From Brucella tritici (GTDB lineage: Bacteria; Pseudomonadota; Alphaproteobacteria; Rhizobiales; Rhizobiaceae): 64,000 nucleotides of DNA. The translations under genes and the position numbers were made by a program. Of the stretch, positions 43,540-51,276 are shown piece by piece. The number at the start of each line of letters is the position of its first letter. Position 1 is the stretch's first letter. The notes below the pieces were generated by a model that worked only from the letters and a program-made list of their open reading frames with translations, was not told where the DNA came from and did not search any database. Where the stretch lies: NCBI RefSeq assembly GCF_902825325.1, contig NZ_CADEAR010000002.1, positions 410,846-474,845 on the forward strand. Direction: 5' to 3'.

Positions 43540-43952
43540 CCGAGGTAAAGGGACGGCGCATTCTTCTGGTCGCAGCTTGCGCATTGGTGGATTCGGATGG
43601 CCGCGTTCTGCTGACGCAGCGCCCGGAAGGCAAGCAGCTTGCCGGGCTGTGGGAGTTTCCTGGCGGCAAGGTGGAGCCGGGTGAAACACCGGAAGAAACG
43701 CTGATCCGCGAATTGCAGGAAGAAATCGGCATCACCACGAAGGTGGCCTGCCTTGCGCCACTGACATTCGCAAGCCACACCTATGATGACTTCCATCTGC
43801 TGATGCCGCTCTATGTCTGCCGTCGTTATGAAGGCATCGCGCGAGGGCTTGAAGGGCAAGCACTCAAATGGGTTCGCCCGAAGGATATGCGCGACTATCC
43901 GATGCCGCCGGCCGACGAACCGCTGATCCCGTTCCTGTTGGATCTTCTGTAA
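43536..43952 (+). CDS. mutT: MutT-type Nudix hydrolase (8-oxo-dGTP diphosphatase)
   Basis: 138 aa. The Nudix box G-x5-E-x7-R-E-x2-E-E-x-G-I is complete: GGKVEPGETPEETLIRELQE then EIGI. Starts inside the stop of the preceding gene (ATGA). Hydrolyses 8-oxo-dGTP to prevent A-to-C transversions. Length and the WEFPGGK lead-in are typical of MutT. End of the argJ-GNAT-mutT operon. Confidence 0.93.
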   Translation: MTEVKGRRILLVAACALVDSDGRVLLTQRPEGKQLAGLWEFPGGKVEPGETPEETLIRELQEEIGITTKVACLAPLTFASHTYDDFHLLMPLYVCRRYEGIARGLEGQALKWVRPKDMRDYPMPPADEPLIPFLLDLL

Positions 43953-44075
43953 AGAGAGCCCTGCCCACAACTGTGGAAAAAGGTTGGCAATTTCTTACGA
44001 TTCCGCTGGCCGGTTAATCTATGATTCACTCCGTTGAGGCATTCTCGTTTACGAGCCGCCCCGGAGTCTTGAAGC

Positions 44076-44426
44076 ATGAGTTTCGACAACAATTATTTCA
44101 GTGCCGATCACAACGAATATACGGCCAAGCCGCTAACGAAGGCTGGTCGTGGAATCCTGCGCGTTGTGCTATTGTTCGGCTCTGCTGTTGTCGCTCTGGC
44201 TCTCATCATTGTGCCGGTTCTCAACGATCAGGCAAACAAGGTTGCAGCCCAGTCAGTGCTCCCGGCCGGGATCGATCGCACCATGACCGGTTCGATCAAG
44301 CGTGATACCGGCAATCAGCCGCACGCGGCAGGTCAGACCTATACAGTGCGCAAGAGCGTGCTTCAGCCAAGTCCGAATTCCGTCTGCATTATTGAGACAA
44401 ACGGCAGCCACCACGGCGATTGTTAG
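44076..44426 (+). CDS. Small single-pass membrane protein of unknown function
   Basis: 116 aa. A polar, Asn/Asp/Tyr-rich N-terminus (MSFDNNYFSADHNEY) is followed by one hydrophobic helix (residues ~27-48, ILRVVLLFGSAVVALALIIV) and a periplasmic tail with two cysteines near the end. I do not recognise a named domain. Similar short proteins occur beside mutT and the next methyltransferase in related genomes as I recall. Its end faces the methyltransferase gene with a palindromic repeat between. Confidence 0.7.
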   Translation: MSFDNNYFSADHNEYTAKPLTKAGRGILRVVLLFGSAVVALALIIVPVLNDQANKVAAQSVLPAGIDRTMTGSIKRDTGNQPHAAGQTYTVRKSVLQPSPNSVCIIETNGSHHGDC

Positions 44427-44436
44427 CCGTCTTTCA

Positions 44437-44481
44437 CATGCCATTATTCCCAAAACCGGTTCCCGCTTTTGGGAGGCATGC
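44437..44481. repeat. Second copy of the CCGAAAAGCGGG-type palindromic repeat, inverted
   Basis: Reverse complement of the element at 19945-19989 with several changes: the shared core is AAAAGCGGGA-x-CCGGTTTT. It fills almost the whole gap between two converging genes and may act as their common terminator. Confidence 0.7.
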
Positions 44482-44482
44482 T

Positions 44483-45376
44483 TTATTCTTCCTCAGCCTT
44501 TTTTAGCGCTTCCGCGAGCGATGCTTTTGCAGAGCCGGGCTTCAATGGCTTTTGCTGCGATTCATGCGGCGCCCAGCCCGATAGCCAGATGACGGAGAAA
44601 GTGGCGCGGATGCGCCCGTCCAGATCGGAGAACCGTTCTGCGTAGATTTCAGCGGCACGCAGGAAAAGGCGTTTTGAAACCGGCTTTCTGGACCGATCAT
44701 GCAGAATGTTCTGCATCCCCATGGCGCGCAGATCGGCCATCAGATTGAACAGCGAATCGTAGCGCACTGTGATGTTATCGACATCGGTTACAGGTAGGGC
44801 GAAGCCTGCACGTTGCAGAAGGCCGCCCACATCGCGTACGTCCGGAAATGGGAAAACGCGCGGCGAGGCGCCGCCCGTCAATTCGATTTCTGCTTGAAGC
44901 AGACTTTCGCGCAATTCACCCAGCGTTCCGCTGCCGCTCAGGGCGGCGAGAAAAAGCCCGTCCGGCTTCAGGGCGCGGGCGATCTGCACCATTGTGCCCG
45001 GCGTATCGTTTGTCGCGTGCAGCGCCATCAGCGACACGACAAGATCGACGCTGCCAGGTTTCAGCGGAAGTATCTCCTCATCGCCGACAATAGCCGGGAA
45101 TGGACCCTGCAAAAAATCCCTGTCGCGTTCGATGCGGACAATCAGGTCGGCCTTGCCAGTCTGTGCTATGGCTGCAGCCGCTGCGCCGGTATGGCCAGCC
45201 AGATCGACGGCGACGGGAAAATGGCGCTCCACTGCGTCGAGACGATCAGCGAGATCGTCGGCAATGCGCTGCAACAGGAAATCCGCGCCGGGTTCGGCGC
45301 GCGCAAAGGCGCGGCGGCGAAACGAGAGCAGGAGATCGCGATCAAAGATCGCGCTATCATCAGTCGGCGCAGGCAT
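44483..45376 (-). CDS. SAM-dependent methyltransferase (BioC/NDUFAF5-like)
   Basis: 297 aa from MPAPTDDSAIFDRDLL; upstream open frame is noise over the neighbouring leader. The fold begins after residue ~50 (VAVDLAGHTGAAAAAI replaces the usual glycine loop). Acidic and hydrophobic motifs follow: EILPLKPGSVDLVVSLMALH and KPDGLFLAALSGSGTLGELR. This is the layout of the BioC/NDUFAF5-like proteins found next to comF in Rhizobiales. NDUFAF5 hydroxylates an arginine of respiratory complex I; whether this protein acts there is unknown. Divergent from comF, 77 bases apart. Confidence 0.85.
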   Translation of the reverse strand: MPAPTDDSAIFDRDLLLSFRRRAFARAEPGADFLLQRIADDLADRLDAVERHFPVAVDLAGHTGAAAAAIAQTGKADLIVRIERDRDFLQGPFPAIVGDEEILPLKPGSVDLVVSLMALHATNDTPGTMVQIARALKPDGLFLAALSGSGTLGELRESLLQAEIELTGGASPRVFPFPDVRDVGGLLQRAGFALPVTDVDNITVRYDSLFNLMADLRAMGMQNILHDRSRKPVSKRLFLRAAEIYAERFSDLDGRIRATFSVIWLSGWAPHESQQKPLKPGSAKASLAEALKKAEEE

Positions 45377-45453
45377 GGAATCCGTCTTCTCTTTCGAGCA
45401 AGGTTCAGTACAATCGTTGCGGGGATAGATGCATTCGAACGGGGGCGAATGCA

Positions 45454-46242
45454 ATGGCGGATGACGATAGAACGCATCAAACCTTTTTGCGCAACGCGGG
45501 CGAAAGGCTTCGGCTGTTGGCTGGCAGGGCTGTTCGCTCGTCGGCGGACATGTTGTTTCCGCCGACATGTATCGGCTGTCGGATGCATGTGTCCGAACCG
45601 GGGACGCTGTGTCCGAAATGCTGGCCGGAGCTGCGCTTTATAGAAAAGCCCTACTGTCCTGTGCTGGGCATACCTTTCAGTCATGATTTCGGTGAGAATT
45701 TCATGAGTGCGGAGGCGATTGCCGATCCTCCACCTTTCCGGCGTCTCCGGTCTGCCGTCCTGCACCGGGGGGCGGCACAGCGCATGGCGGTTTCGCTCAA
45801 GTTTCATGACCGGACCGATCTGGCTCCGTGGATGGCGCGCTGGATGCAGCGTGCGGGCCGCGAATTGCTGGATGAATGTGACGTGATACTGCCAGTGCCC
45901 CTGCATCGCTGGCGGTTCTGGCAGCGGCGCTTCAACCAGTCGGCGGAACTTGCCCGCGCCTTGGCAAAACTGGAGGCGAAACCCTTTGCGCCGCAAGGCG
46001 TGAAGCGTGTGCGCCGGACCGAACAGCAGATCGGTCTTGGCATCAAGGAGCGAAAGCGCAATGTGGACGGCGCGTTTCGTGTGCCGCAGGAACACGAGAT
46101 TCATGTTCGTGGGCGACGGATTCTGCTGATCGACGACGTCTATACGACCGGCGCTACAGTCAAGGCGGTGACGCGGGCCCTGTTGCGCGGCGGAGCAAAA
46201 AGCGTCGATGTGCTGACGTTCAGCCGTGTTCTCCCGGATTGA
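45454..46242 (+). CDS. comF: ComF family phosphoribosyltransferase-like protein
   Basis: 262 aa from the ATG at 45454. N-terminal zinc site CIGC...CPKC (residues ~40-63). The PRPP-type motif VRGRRILLIDDVYTTGATV lies near residue 220. The double-zinc layout and C-terminal PRTase domain define ComF, linked to natural transformation in other bacteria. In Alphaproteobacteria it is conserved without known competence. Followed by grxC after ~100 bases with a weak hairpin in the gap. Confidence 0.9.
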   Translation: MADDDRTHQTFLRNAGERLRLLAGRAVRSSADMLFPPTCIGCRMHVSEPGTLCPKCWPELRFIEKPYCPVLGIPFSHDFGENFMSAEAIADPPPFRRLRSAVLHRGAAQRMAVSLKFHDRTDLAPWMARWMQRAGRELLDECDVILPVPLHRWRFWQRRFNQSAELARALAKLEAKPFAPQGVKRVRRTEQQIGLGIKERKRNVDGAFRVPQEHEIHVRGRRILLIDDVYTTGATVKAVTRALLRGGAKSVDVLTFSRVLPD

Positions 46243-46270
46243 ACCGGATAATTGGCTACACAGGCTCGTG

Positions 46271-46301
46271 AAAAGCGTCAGGGCTTCCAGATGGCGCTTT
46301 T
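46271..46301 (+). terminator. Weak hairpin between comF and grxC
   Basis: AAAAGCG / CGCTTTT arms about 17 bases apart, T-run short. Could partly terminate comF transcription. Confidence 0.35.
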
Positions 46302-46338
46302 GCCGCTTATATAGTGGCCAAAACGATTGGAGTTTATA

Positions 46339-46605
46339 ATGGTTGATGTAACGATCTACACGCGTATCGGTTGTCCTTACTGCACCCGGGCGAAGGATCT
46401 TCTGACCCGCAAGGGCGTTGCTTATAATGAAATCGATGCAGGCGTATCGCCGGAACTGCGCGCTGAAATGCAAGAGCGTTCGGGCCGTAACACCTTCCCG
46501 CAGATTTTCGTCGGGCCTGTTCATGTCGGCGGATGCGATGATCTTTTCGCGCTGGAAGACCAGGGTAAGTTGGACGGCCTGCTCAAGACTGGCGAATTGG
46601 CGTAG
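46339..46605 (+). CDS. grxC: Glutaredoxin 3 (GrxC)
   Basis: 88 aa from MVDVTIYTRI, the usual length; the ATG four codons upstream is less likely. Dithiol active site CPYC (residues ~11-14), GSH-binding TFPQIFVG with the cis-Pro, and GGCDDLFAL. Reduces disulfides with glutathione in the cytoplasm. Followed by the amidohydrolase gene after 21 bases, probably one operon. Confidence 0.95.
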   Translation: MVDVTIYTRIGCPYCTRAKDLLTRKGVAYNEIDAGVSPELRAEMQERSGRNTFPQIFVGPVHVGGCDDLFALEDQGKLDGLLKTGELA

Positions 46606-46626
46606 AATATAAAGGGGGAGAAACCG

Positions 46627-47481
46627 ATGAGCACGTTCCGCGCTGCTGCAGTACAGATGCGTTCCGGCACAGATGTTGTCCGCAATATCGAGGCTTTGGA
46701 GAAGTTCGTCGCTGAAGCGGCAGCAAAAGGCGCGGCTTATGTGCAATCGCCGGAAATGACCGGCGCGATGATGCGTGATCGTGCAGCCTTCAAGGCGAGC
46801 CTGCGTGATGAAGCCAATGATCTGGTCTTCAAGGCAGCTTCGGCATTGGCGGCGAAACACGGTATCTTCCTTCACATCGGTTCAACCGCCATCGATGCCG
46901 GTGATGGCAAGATTGCCAATCGCGCCGGAATTTTCACGCCTTCGGGTGAGAAATTCGTCACCTATGACAAGATTCACATGTTCGACGTCGATCTGGACAA
47001 TGGTGAAAGCTGGCGCGAATCGGCGACCTATGAGCCGGGCAAGGAAACTGTCGTTGCCGAACTGCCTTTCGCAAATCTCGGCATGGCGATCTGCTACGAT
47101 ATCCGCTTTCCGCAATTGTTCCGTGCTCAGGCGCTTGCCGGTGCCAATGTGATCACCGGCCCGGCTGCCTTCACGAAACAGACAGGAGAAGCCCACTGGC
47201 ACGTTTTGCAGCGTGCGCGTGCCATCGAAAATGGTGCATTCCTGATCTCTGCCGCGCAAGGCGGTCTGCATGAGGATGGGCGGGAAACCTATGGTCATTC
47301 GATCATCGTCTCACCATGGGGCAAGATTCTCGCCGAGGCCGATCACGATGAACCGGGTGTCATTCTGGCCGACATCGACGTGGCGGAAAGCGCTGCTGCA
47401 CGCGGCAAGATACCGAACCTGAAGAATGCGCGGGAGTTCGATGTCCGGACTTGCTCAGCGAAACAGAAAGAGGATGCGTAA
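46627..47481 (+). CDS. Carbon-nitrogen hydrolase (Nit1/omega-amidase type)
   Basis: 284 aa nitrilase-superfamily amidase. The Glu-Lys-Cys triad is visible: Glu in SPEMTG, Lys in YDKIHMFDVDL and Cys in AICYDIRFP. The KIHMFDVDL segment and overall length fit the Nit1/deaminated-glutathione amidase branch, which would suit its place directly after glutaredoxin. GGGGGAGA precedes the ATG. Ends five bases before the DUF1178 gene. Confidence 0.92.
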   Translation: MSTFRAAAVQMRSGTDVVRNIEALEKFVAEAAAKGAAYVQSPEMTGAMMRDRAAFKASLRDEANDLVFKAASALAAKHGIFLHIGSTAIDAGDGKIANRAGIFTPSGEKFVTYDKIHMFDVDLDNGESWRESATYEPGKETVVAELPFANLGMAICYDIRFPQLFRAQALAGANVITGPAAFTKQTGEAHWHVLQRARAIENGAFLISAAQGGLHEDGRETYGHSIIVSPWGKILAEADHDEPGVILADIDVAESAAARGKIPNLKNAREFDVRTCSAKQKEDA

Positions 47482-47486
47482 GTTCC

Positions 47487-47912
47487 ATGATCCGCTTTTC
47501 GCTTCATTGCGATCACGGCCATGAATTCGAGGGCTGGTTTCGCGACAATGCTGATTTCGACCGTCAGTCGGAAAGGAAGCTTGTCGCTTGCCCGGTGTGC
47601 AATTCGCAGGCCGTTCAGAAGTCGCTGATGGCGCCTGCGGTCTCGACAAGTCGCGGCAAGGAAAAGATTGCCATGGCGTTGGGCGATACGCAAAAGCAGA
47701 TATTGGACGAAATGCGGGAGTTGAGCCGCAAGGTTCGTGAGAATGCCGATTATGTCGGCGACAAATTTGCCGAAGAAGCCCGGAAGATTCATTTCGGCGA
47801 GACCGAAACGCGTGGTATCTACGGCGAAGCGTCGCGCGAGGATGTGCATTCGCTGCTTGAAGACGGTGTCGACGTTCTGCCGCTGCCGGTATTTCCAGAA
47901 GATAAGAACTGA
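47487..47912 (+). CDS. DUF1178 family protein
   Basis: 141 aa from MIRFSLHCDHGHEFEGWF, the family's characteristic N-terminus. An HxCDxxH-type metal site and a CPVCNS motif near residue 35 suggest a zinc ribbon. The centre is helical and charged (KVRENADYVGDKFAEEARKI). The conserved end is V-L-P-L-P. Function unknown; usually found with the nitrilase and glutaredoxin genes as here. Confidence 0.92.
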   Translation: MIRFSLHCDHGHEFEGWFRDNADFDRQSERKLVACPVCNSQAVQKSLMAPAVSTSRGKEKIAMALGDTQKQILDEMRELSRKVRENADYVGDKFAEEARKIHFGETETRGIYGEASREDVHSLLEDGVDVLPLPVFPEDKN

Positions 47913-47936
47913 TTGCCGGCATAGGGGACAAGGCGC

Positions 47937-48818
47937 ATGAAACTGACGGATTCTGCGCCTTTTTTGCTGATTGCAACCGGCACCTTGCTGGGCCTCATCC
48001 TGCCGCTCGGCAAGATCGCCGCGCAGGCCGGTATTCCGCCCGCGATCTGGACATTTCTGTTCTCGGCGAGTGCAGGGATCATTCTGTTCGCTGTTCTTCT
48101 TCTGCAGGGAAAGAAGATCGGCTTTTCAGGCGGGCGACTGCGTTACTATATCTGCACCGCGTTCATCTCCTATGCCGTGCCCAATCTTCTCATTCTTTCT
48201 GCCATTCCGCGCCTTGGAGCGGGTTTTACCGGCATCATGTACACGCTCTCTCCGGTCATCACGCTCGTTCTGTCTATGGGGTTCGGACTGCGGCGTCCCA
48301 ATGCGCTGGGGATCGGTGGTATCGCTGCCGGATTTATCGGCGCGGTGATGGTGGCGATGACGCGCGGCGAGGTGGGGAAACCAGCCGATCCATTGTGGAT
48401 CGCCGCTGCATTGCTCATTCCTGTGTTTCTCGCCATCGGCAATGTCTATCGCACGCTCGACTGGCCGAAGAACTCCGATCCGACCGAGCTTGCAGCCGGA
48501 AGCCATCTCGCATCGGCACTGATGCTTTTTGCTGGAATACTCATATTCACCGGCCAGTTTCCGATTGAAACACTTGCATTCGCGCCATGGGCTGCCCTGG
48601 CCCAGTCGATTGCGTCGGCTGGCATGTTTGCCCTGTTCTTCCGGTTACAGGCGGTTGGCGGGCCGGTCTATCTTAGCCAGATCGGCTATGTCGCAGCCGC
48701 ACTGGGGCTTATTTCGGGAACACTGTTTCTCGGCGAACACTATCCGCCGCTGACCTGGATCGGGGCGCTGGTTATCTGCGCAGGCGTTGCCATGACAACG
48801 CGCGCGCAAAGAGGCTGA
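47937..48818 (+). CDS. EamA/DMT superfamily transporter
   Basis: 293 aa with ten predicted membrane helices in two EamA repeats. The C-terminal repeat holds FRLQAVGGPVYLSQIGYVAA and LGEHYPPLTWIGALVI, typical for the family. Substrate unknown. It is only weakly like the DMT protein at 19090. Ends 5 bases from the converging ubiG. Confidence 0.87.
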   Translation: MKLTDSAPFLLIATGTLLGLILPLGKIAAQAGIPPAIWTFLFSASAGIILFAVLLLQGKKIGFSGGRLRYYICTAFISYAVPNLLILSAIPRLGAGFTGIMYTLSPVITLVLSMGFGLRRPNALGIGGIAAGFIGAVMVAMTRGEVGKPADPLWIAAALLIPVFLAIGNVYRTLDWPKNSDPTELAAGSHLASALMLFAGILIFTGQFPIETLAFAPWAALAQSIASAGMFALFFRLQAVGGPVYLSQIGYVAAALGLISGTLFLGEHYPPLTWIGALVICAGVAMTTRAQRG

Positions 48819-48823
48819 TTGGA

Positions 48824-49570
48824 TCAGGCGGGGCGTTCGGCAAGCACCATATAGTTCACATCGGTGTCGCGGGAGCGGCTCCAGCTGTCGGCCAGCGGAT
48901 TATAGGTTACGCCAAGCTTGTCGATGACACGCAGGCCGCCTTTCGCAAGTGCGGATTCGAGTTCTTCCGGGCGAACCAGCTTTTCATATTGATGAGTGCC
49001 GCGCGGCAGCCAGCGCAGGACATATTCCGCGCCGATGATTGCCAGACCGTAAGCCTTCAGCGTGCGGTTGATTGTGGCGACGAACATCAGTCCGCCGGGC
49101 TTTACCATTTCGCTCGTTGCCGACATGAACAGGTCAACATCGGAGACGTGCTCGACCACTTCCATGTTGAGGACCACATCGAATTTTTCACCGGCCTCGG
49201 CCAGTGCTTCTGCGGTCGTGGCGCGATAATCGATGTCGAGACCGCTTTGTGCGGCGTGGATTTTCGCCACTTCGATGTTTGTCGTGGAGGCATCCGCTCC
49301 GATCACGGTTGCGCCGAGGCGCGCCATCGGTTCGCAGAGAAGCCCGCCGCCGCAGCCGATATCGAGTAGGCGCAGGCCCTCGAAGGGGCGCGGCGCATTG
49401 GGATCGCGATTGAACTTGGCGCAGATCTTTTCCTTGATATAGGCAAGCCGTGTCGGATTGAACTTGTGCAAGGGACGGAACTTGCCCTGCGGATTCCACC
49501 ATTCCGCGGCGATGCGCGAAAAATGCTCGATTTCCGAAGCGTCGATGGTGGTGCGGGCGGTCTCGGTCAT
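48824..49570 (-). CDS. ubiG: Ubiquinone biosynthesis O-methyltransferase UbiG
   Basis: 248 aa. SAM motif [21 protein letters not shown], then [20 protein letters not shown] and the family-specific start [29 protein letters not shown]. Methylates two hydroxyl groups on the quinone ring in ubiquinone synthesis, at the membrane surface. Divergent from lysC. Confidence 0.96.
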   Translation of the reverse strand: MTETARTTIDASEIEHFSRIAAEWWNPQGKFRPLHKFNPTRLAYIKEKICAKFNRDPNAPRPFEGLRLLDIGCGGGLLCEPMARLGATVIGADASTTNIEVAKIHAAQSGLDIDYRATTAEALAEAGEKFDVVLNMEVVEHVSDVDLFMSATSEMVKPGGLMFVATINRTLKAYGLAIIGAEYVLRWLPRGTHQYEKLVRPEELESALAKGGLRVIDKLGVTYNPLADSWSRSRDTDVNYMVLAERPA

Positions 49571-49787
49571 TTCATTCTCCAGCGGCGGAAGCGTGCAGTT
49601 CTGCTCTCAAGGTAGTACTCCAAAGTCAAGGAACAAATCAATTTCGCTCTCAAGGGGCCCGATACGAATCGCGGCCTTGCGGAAGAGCGGCATTTTAGCT
49701 ATGTGACCCCGGGTTTGCCTGTCGCAACAATATAAGGTTTGGGCAGGTGAGAGTGTAATTTTTCTAAACAGCGGGACGTAACCTTAA

Positions 49788-51059
49788 ATGGCGCGCATCG
49801 TGATGAAATTCGGCGGCACTTCGGTAGCCGATCTGGAACGCATCTATAATGTGGCGCGCCACGTCAAACGCGAGGTCGAGGCGGGCAATCAGGTTGCCGT
49901 CGTCGTTTCGGCCATGTCCGGGAAGACCAACGAGCTGGTCGGCTGGGTACAGAATATGCCGAAAGTCTGCGGCGCAAGCTCGCCTTTCTACGATGCCCGC
50001 GAATATGACACCATCGTCGCTTCCGGCGAGCAGGTGACCAGCGGCCTTCTGGCGATTGCGCTTCAGTCCATCGGCGTCGACGCACGTTCGTGGCAGGGCT
50101 GGCAGATTCCGATCAAGACCGACAACGCCCATGGCGCGGCCCGTATTCAGGACATCGACGGCTCGGAAATCATCCGCCGTATGGAAATGGGACAGGTTGC
50201 CGTCGTTGCCGGTTTTCAGGGCATAGGTCCTGACAATCGCGTTGCAACGCTCGGGCGCGGCGGCTCGGACACGTCTGCTGTCGCTATCGCTGCCGGTGTG
50301 AAGGCCGATCGCTGCGATATTTATACGGATGTCGATGGCGTCTATACCACCGATCCGCGCGTGGAGCCGAAGGCAAAGCGTCTTTCAAAGATTTCCTTCG
50401 AGGAAATGCTGGAAATGGCATCGCTCGGTGCCAAGGTTCTGCAGGTGCGTTCGGTCGAACTCGCCATGGTGCACAAGGTGCGCACTTTCGTGCGCTCGAG
50501 CTTTACGGACCCAGATGCGCCGGGCATGGGTGATCCGATCAACCCGCCCGGAACCCTTATTTGCGACGAGGATGAAATCGTGGAACAGCAGGTCGTCACA
50601 GGTATCGCCTTTGCGAAGGATGAAGCTCAGATTTCGCTGCGGCGCGTGGCCGACCGGCCGGGCGTTTCGGCAGCTATTTTCGGGCCGCTCGCCGAAGAGC
50701 ACATCAATGTCGACATGATCGTGCAGAATGTGTCGGAAGACGGCTCCAAGACCGATATGACCTTCACCATTCCAACCGGTGATGTCGACAAGGCCCTGAA
50801 GGTTTTGGACAAGGTCAAGGGCGAGATCGGCTTCGACAATATCCAGTCCGAAACCGGCCTCGCCAAGATTTCGGTCATCGGTATCGGCATGCGCAGCCAT
50901 GCGGGCGTTGCTGCTACCGCCTTTAAGGCGCTGGCCGAAAAGGGCATCAACATTCGCGCCATCACAACGTCTGAAATCAAGATTTCTATCCTGATCGACG
51001 GCCCTTATGCGGAACTGGCCGTGCGCACGCTGCATGCGGTCTATGGCCTCGACAAGTAG
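49788..51059 (+). CDS. lysC: Aspartate kinase
   Basis: 423 aa. The catalytic signature KFGGTSVAD is at residues ~6-14. TLGRGGSDTSAVAIAAG and DVDGVYTTDPRV lie in the kinase domain. Two ACT domains at the C-terminus (from ~residue 265) probably bind lysine or threonine for feedback control. Phosphorylates aspartate, the first step to Lys, Met, Thr and diaminopimelate. Monocistronic, followed by a GC-rich hairpin. Confidence 0.96.
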   Translation: MARIVMKFGGTSVADLERIYNVARHVKREVEAGNQVAVVVSAMSGKTNELVGWVQNMPKVCGASSPFYDAREYDTIVASGEQVTSGLLAIALQSIGVDARSWQGWQIPIKTDNAHGAARIQDIDGSEIIRRMEMGQVAVVAGFQGIGPDNRVATLGRGGSDTSAVAIAAGVKADRCDIYTDVDGVYTTDPRVEPKAKRLSKISFEEMLEMASLGAKVLQVRSVELAMVHKVRTFVRSSFTDPDAPGMGDPINPPGTLICDEDEIVEQQVVTGIAFAKDEAQISLRRVADRPGVSAAIFGPLAEEHINVDMIVQNVSEDGSKTDMTFTIPTGDVDKALKVLDKVKGEIGFDNIQSETGLAKISVIGIGMRSHAGVAATAFKALAEKGINIRAITTSEIKISILIDGPYAELAVRTLHAVYGLDK

Positions 51060-51096
51060 TCAGCCAGTTTAGTTTCCATTTGAAACAGAGTTGTAT

Positions 51097-51132
51097 GCAG
51101 GGCCGCGCGGCCGAAAGGGTGCGCGGCCCTGC
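51097..51132 (+). terminator. GC-rich hairpin between lysC and ptsP
   Basis: Perfect 12-bp stem GCAGGGCCGCGC / GCGCGGCCCTGC with a 12-base loop, 37 bases after lysC. The tail (AACATTTTG) is T-poor, so it may need Rho. Confidence 0.65.
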
Positions 51133-51276
51133 AACATTTTGCGAGCAGCGACTATTTGTTCTGGACGCGGGTGTCAAAAATGCTCACAAAGGGGTTGGCG
51201 TAACGCTTCGCGGGCGGGTATTGGGAATCGGCTGGCGGAACGCACGTCAGCAATTTTGAAGGAGCCCCCGACGATC

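Noticed and set aside
45166..46875. 569-codon frame antisense to comF and grxC
   Set aside because: Crosses three real genes on the other strand and matches nothing; codon shadow.
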